Shown one piece after another: positions 60,134-64,000 of a stretch of 64,000 nucleotides of DNA. Origin of the DNA: Mycteria americana. Taxonomy: Eukaryota > Chordata > Aves > Ciconiiformes > Ciconiidae. The stretch spans positions 8,633,562 to 8,697,561 of the forward strand of contig NC_134367.1 of NCBI RefSeq assembly GCF_035582795.1, in the 5' to 3' direction. Every line of letters starts with the position of its first letter. The stretch's first letter is position 1. A model generated the notes under the pieces. That model did not search any database, was not told where the DNA came from, and saw only the letters and a list, made by a program, of their open reading frames with translations. The position numbers and the translations under genes were made by a program.

Positions 60134-62450
60134 GGATTCATAGACTAAGGTCAGAAGGGATCTCTGTGCTTAGTTAATCTGAGCTTGTGTATACGCAGAC
60201 CATGGACTTTTCCCCAGGCAGCATCTCTCTTGGAAATGTACCTAACCTCCTCTTACAAACACCGAGTGTTGGTGGGTTTGCCCCCTCCCTTGCTGGTTCT
60301 CTGTTTAATTATCCTTGCTCTTGGGAAAGTGCCTCACTTCAAGGCTGAGATGTGTAACTTGACTTTCTAGCCCTCGTAACCTGCTACGCCTGTGTCTGAG
60401 AGACTGAAAGCTTTTCCACTTGCTCCCGGTGATCAAGTCACCTCTCAGCTTGTCTTTGATAAACTCCTTAAATTTCATGTCAAAGATTTGATTCGCAACC
60501 CGGCATCATTTTTGCAGCTTTCCTTTGAACTTCTGCTGATATTTCCACATGTTGATGCGTGGACCCAAGACCTGCATTCCTCTCGCCAACGCTGTATGCA
60601 GCAGCGCTCTCTCTTCCCAGCTGCAACTTGTTTTCATTCCGGTGTTAGGGCTCATATTATATATCCAATATTGCATTGACCTTTTATCCATCGCATTGTG
60701 ATGAGACCTCATGTTGTGTCGCTCTGAGTGGCCTCCTTTATGTCCTCCTCTGAGTGCCTGACTGTCTAAGGGGAGCACGGCTGCTGCGATTGTGCTTCCT
60801 CCATGTATTACTTTGCATTTAAAATACTGCTGCTAGCTTGAGACCGTCTCACTGAGACATGCAGATAACTGGCTAAAATAGCTCCTTCTGTAATATTTTT
60901 ACCCAGCAAGTGTTATGCCACCTGTAGCCTTTACCAGGGGAGATTTTCTATTACCTGGATTGTTGGGAGATATATTAAATAGCATTGAAGAAGAATCAAT
61001 GCTTGCTACTGGTGGCCTTGCTCAATGATATCTTCTCATTAACAACTACATTTTGAGATCTGTCAGTGAAGCAGATTTACCCTCTCTAATGTGCACCTTG
61101 TTAATTCCATATAATACCAGCCAAATACCTTGGAGAAATCGCAGTATATTATAGCATCACAGTTGTCTTTAGCCGTCAGGCGTGTTTTATTAAAAAACAA
61201 AACAAAGAACCCAGTTTCCCCCAAAAAAAGCAAAAGCCAAGAGGTTGGTTTAACAAGACCCATTTTCCAGGAAAGCGCATTGATTGCTCTTCATTATATT
61301 ATTAGCATCTAGTTATTTGTTGATGAAATCCCAAATTAACCCCTGTGGTATTTTGCAGAGGACCAACATGAGGCTAAGTGAGACCACTTAGACTGATGTT
61401 GGTACTTTGCAAAATTAATTGCTGCACTAAAATTCTCCCTTTCACCTTTTCAAAACACGGAAACACTTCGGCAGTGCCCTGATCCATCCTGAACTGTAAG
61501 AGTTATTAAAAATCAACATTAGTGGTTCAATCAGCTTCTCAGCGAAGACTCTAAAGACGCCTGCGTGTAAGACGGCCGGGCTGCCTGATTTGAGAACTTA
61601 ATTTCTGAGTTCACATCTTTCCTTGCTGCCAACAGTGACCGCTTTTGGTCCCTCACAGCAGAATACGGAACCGCACCTTCTTGCTCCCTTCCAAATACAG
61701 ATGAGAAACACCCATCCCATCGGTCTGTCTTACACTTTGCTACCTCATCAGCCTCAATGCTTTTATAACTGATTAAAATTACAAATTTGATCCCAAAAGG
61801 TTTAAAGTGCCTTTCTTTTTACTCCTATTAGCCCTTAGTACTTCACTGGTTCCCTCAGCCTCCTGTAGCAGCAGCCGGTTTTCAACCTATTTGTTACTGC
61901 TAACCTCCCATTTTCCCTATTTCCATACATCCTGATTTATTTAGGTTTTGTCATAGGTTTTACATCTCCTTTTGGCTGAAATATTTGTCCTTGACTGTTT
62001 CCCAGCACATTTAAGAATTTTCAAAATTGTGCTTTTTTTGGCATCCAATTGGGAGGTACTGAACTATTCCTTTTTTCGGTGACTATCCCACTATAAATGT
62101 AGGTTTCCAGTCCTCTATTGCTTTAGGCTTTAGAAAAAAATGTCATCTGAAAGTTTGAAGTTATTTTTTACTGACGGGTGTCATATTCTACTTAAGCAAA
62201 GCCAGTTTATTATGGTGCCTCAGCAGCAGCTGATATTTAGCTGAGGGGTTTACTCTCCTTGGTCCATCACAAGGTCTCCCACTGGATTCCCTTCTGCAGG
62301 GTGCAGAGCAAAGCACTCCTTCATGTTAGAAACCAAGTTTTCAGGTGAGATGCTCAGCCAATAGCCCCTGGTTGAAATCACCCATGCAATTTCTCTTGTA
62401 GTGTATTCCAGATACTTAATTAACAGATTTTTGTTATCATTTGCAAAACA
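60134..62450 (-). mobile_element. Long ancient L3/CR1-clade LINE fossil with endonuclease motif
   Basis: The + strand shows the antisense of a CR1/L3 LINE in order from its 3' end: ATTCATAGACTAAGGTCAGA, the CTTGTCTTTGATAAACTCC block, TATTAAATAGCATTGAAGAA, ACAACTACATTTTGAGATCT, GAGTTATTAAAAATCAACAT, and lastly the 5' part. On the - strand, 62,385-62,371 reads Met-Gly-Asp-Phe-Asn, matching the GDFN motif of the apurinic-type endonuclease domain. About 2.3 kb is therefore traceable, from 3' end to endonuclease, with deletions and many stops. A hairpin (61,350-61,415) sits where the reverse transcriptase part is missing. Confidence 0.78.
61350..61415. repeat. 64-66 nt imperfect hairpin inside a LINE fossil
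   Basis: Three exact arm blocks pair: TTTTGCA with TGCAAAA, ACCAACAT with ATGTTGGT, and CTAAGTG with CACTTAG. They are separated by matching short internal loops and closed by a 4-nt loop (AGAC). The shape resembles a microRNA precursor or a palindromic MITE. Both strands can fold, and on the - strand it is intronic to KLHL29. Confidence 0.8.
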
Positions 62451-62579
62451 GAGATGTTCAAAGAGCAGTTCATCCCTCTCTATGGGAAGATGTAGGAATG
62501 TATCAAACGTACAAGTCCCTCGCGTTTCATTTTACTGGTTAGGGCTCTAATCCTGAGCTGCATCGTACCCTTTATTTCT

Positions 62580-63300
62580 GGTTTTCAGGAGAGAAATATC
62601 GGCAGCAGCGGTCTGAGCGCTGCAGGCTCCTCCTCATCCTGCTTTGCCTCCTGCTGGAGCGGAGGGACAAGGAGGACTTGGCCTTAGCGCAGGACGCACG
62701 TGGCCACAGCCGCCTGGGATGGAGCCGGCTGCTCAGACCCCTTTACTTACAACAAAATACGCTTCGGCAGCCAAGAGAGCGCACTCCTTAAATGAATAAA
62801 AGAAAGGGGGGGAAAAAAGGAGAAAACCAGAAGAAAACAGCAAAAAGAGAGAAACTGAGCATGCTTTCTTAAAAAGGAATTTTTCTCATCTGCACCAAAG
62901 TTAACGCAACTTTGTTAAGTTAAACACAACAAGTGAAAACACGGAGGTGTTTTTCACCCATAGGATGAGGGCTAGGGACACCCCTGGGGCAAGGAGCAGA
63001 GCTGTCGGCTGAACATCTGGGAGATGCGGGTCCGTTGTGGACCTGCCCCATCGCTGCTATTGCTCCCACCCCAGCTGCTGTTTCACTTGGGCGCTCGCCC
63101 GGCACAACCCCTCTGTCCTGGTTTTGCTCAGTGCCTTGACACGCTGCTGCATCCGACATCGATAACAAACCCGCACCCAGCGCCCGTGGCCGCCCGCGGC
63201 AGTGTTTGTGGTCCAGCGACGGCTTTTCCCCGTGAAACCAATAGCTCGGCCAGTCCCCAGCGCAGGGAACTGCTCTGTGAGGGGCTGGCGCTGAATAATG
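62580..63300. other. GC-rich, CpG-containing part of KLHL29 intron
   Basis: Sequence such as CCCGTGGCCGCCCGCGGCAG lies about 600-1,300 bp beyond the kelch exon on the downstream side. Open frames occur on both strands, as expected for GC-rich DNA, and none shows a domain. It could be a CpG island; this was not measured. Confidence 0.3.
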
Positions 63301-63908
63301 CCTGAAACAAGCCCGTCTTTCTGTAACAGCCACGTAATACTTTTTAAAAGGTCTTTAAGTTCTGCCAGTACCTGCGATGGGTGCCAAGTTTTATTTTTGT
63401 TAGCCAATTTGGGAAGTTTGTTAAACCTGTGACCGGGATTGGGGAAGCGAGCCCAAAAAGCAATCAAAAGCACGTAATAAATATTAATTAATATCAGTGT
63501 GTGGTGCTTACTCAATATTTTTTTTCTTTCAAGGATCTTTTAGCTAGTTAGCAAAAACCTGTTCCACATTATGGTGGTCTCTCCTACAGCGGGTATTTAT
63601 CATTCTCCGGTTACACATGGCAAACTGAGGAAAACAGCGTTCCTGTAGTCTGCTGGAGGAGCCCAACACACGGCCCTCCCCACGATCCATCGTGCCGGAA
63701 TGTGAAGAGACACATGAACCATGGTAGGGTCCTGGATGTGCACTTTGGGAAATGCTGTGTCCCTGAACACGCACAAAAAAGAGATGAGGAAAACCCCAGA
63801 TGGTACAGACCTCCCTTCCCCTCTCCCCTTCGCTGCTAGGTTGTATTAGCTTATTTACCAGCAGAAAATGTTAAGGCACCAGTAATTCAATTTTAATGTT
63901 TTTTCTCA

Positions 63909-64000
<92 letters not shown>

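Overview
This is vertebrate nuclear DNA, most likely from a bird. Evidence: widely spaced exons with GT-AG introns, several CR1 LINE copies whose 3' ends carry the ATTCTATGAT-type repeat, and the linkage of ATAD2B with KLHL29. I cannot name the species. No bacterial operon, CRISPR array, tRNA or rRNA gene was recognised, and no LTR-type provirus was seen.

Positions 1 to about 41,350 hold the 3' half of ATAD2B on the + strand: twelve exons, 751 codons plus the stop. They encode the degenerate second AAA+ module, the bromodomain, a basic/acidic Ser-rich linker and the C-terminal helical tail ending ...HVFETFL. Every junction keeps frame, so the gene looks intact. The N-terminal exons, including the active first AAA+ domain, lie upstream of position 1. 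A long AT-rich 3' UTR with several AATAAA signals follows the stop at 38,023.

Positions about 41,350-49,620 are the interval between two convergent genes. They contain a fossil L3/CR1-clade LINE and some conserved-looking non-coding DNA. Positions about 49,625-64,000 are the 3' end of KLHL29 on the - strand. Its last exon encodes the final kelch repeat ending ...KKYIQSG and a probable 3' UTR. An intron of about 11.9 kb separates it from the preceding kelch exon, which is cut by the window edge. That intron holds a CR1 copy, a long L3-clade fossil with recognisable endonuclease remains, and an approximately 64-nt near-perfect hairpin.

The two genes share no obvious pathway: ATAD2B is a chromatin bromodomain AAA+ protein, and KLHL29 is a BTB-kelch protein of the Cullin-3 adaptor type. 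The most unusual items are the hairpin at 61,350-61,415, the ancient LINE fossils, a hAT-like palindromic element in ATAD2B intron 7 of the window, a perfect 12-bp stem-loop at 49,308-49,334, and a very weak splice donor inside the bromodomain coding region. I found no convincing new multi-gene system.
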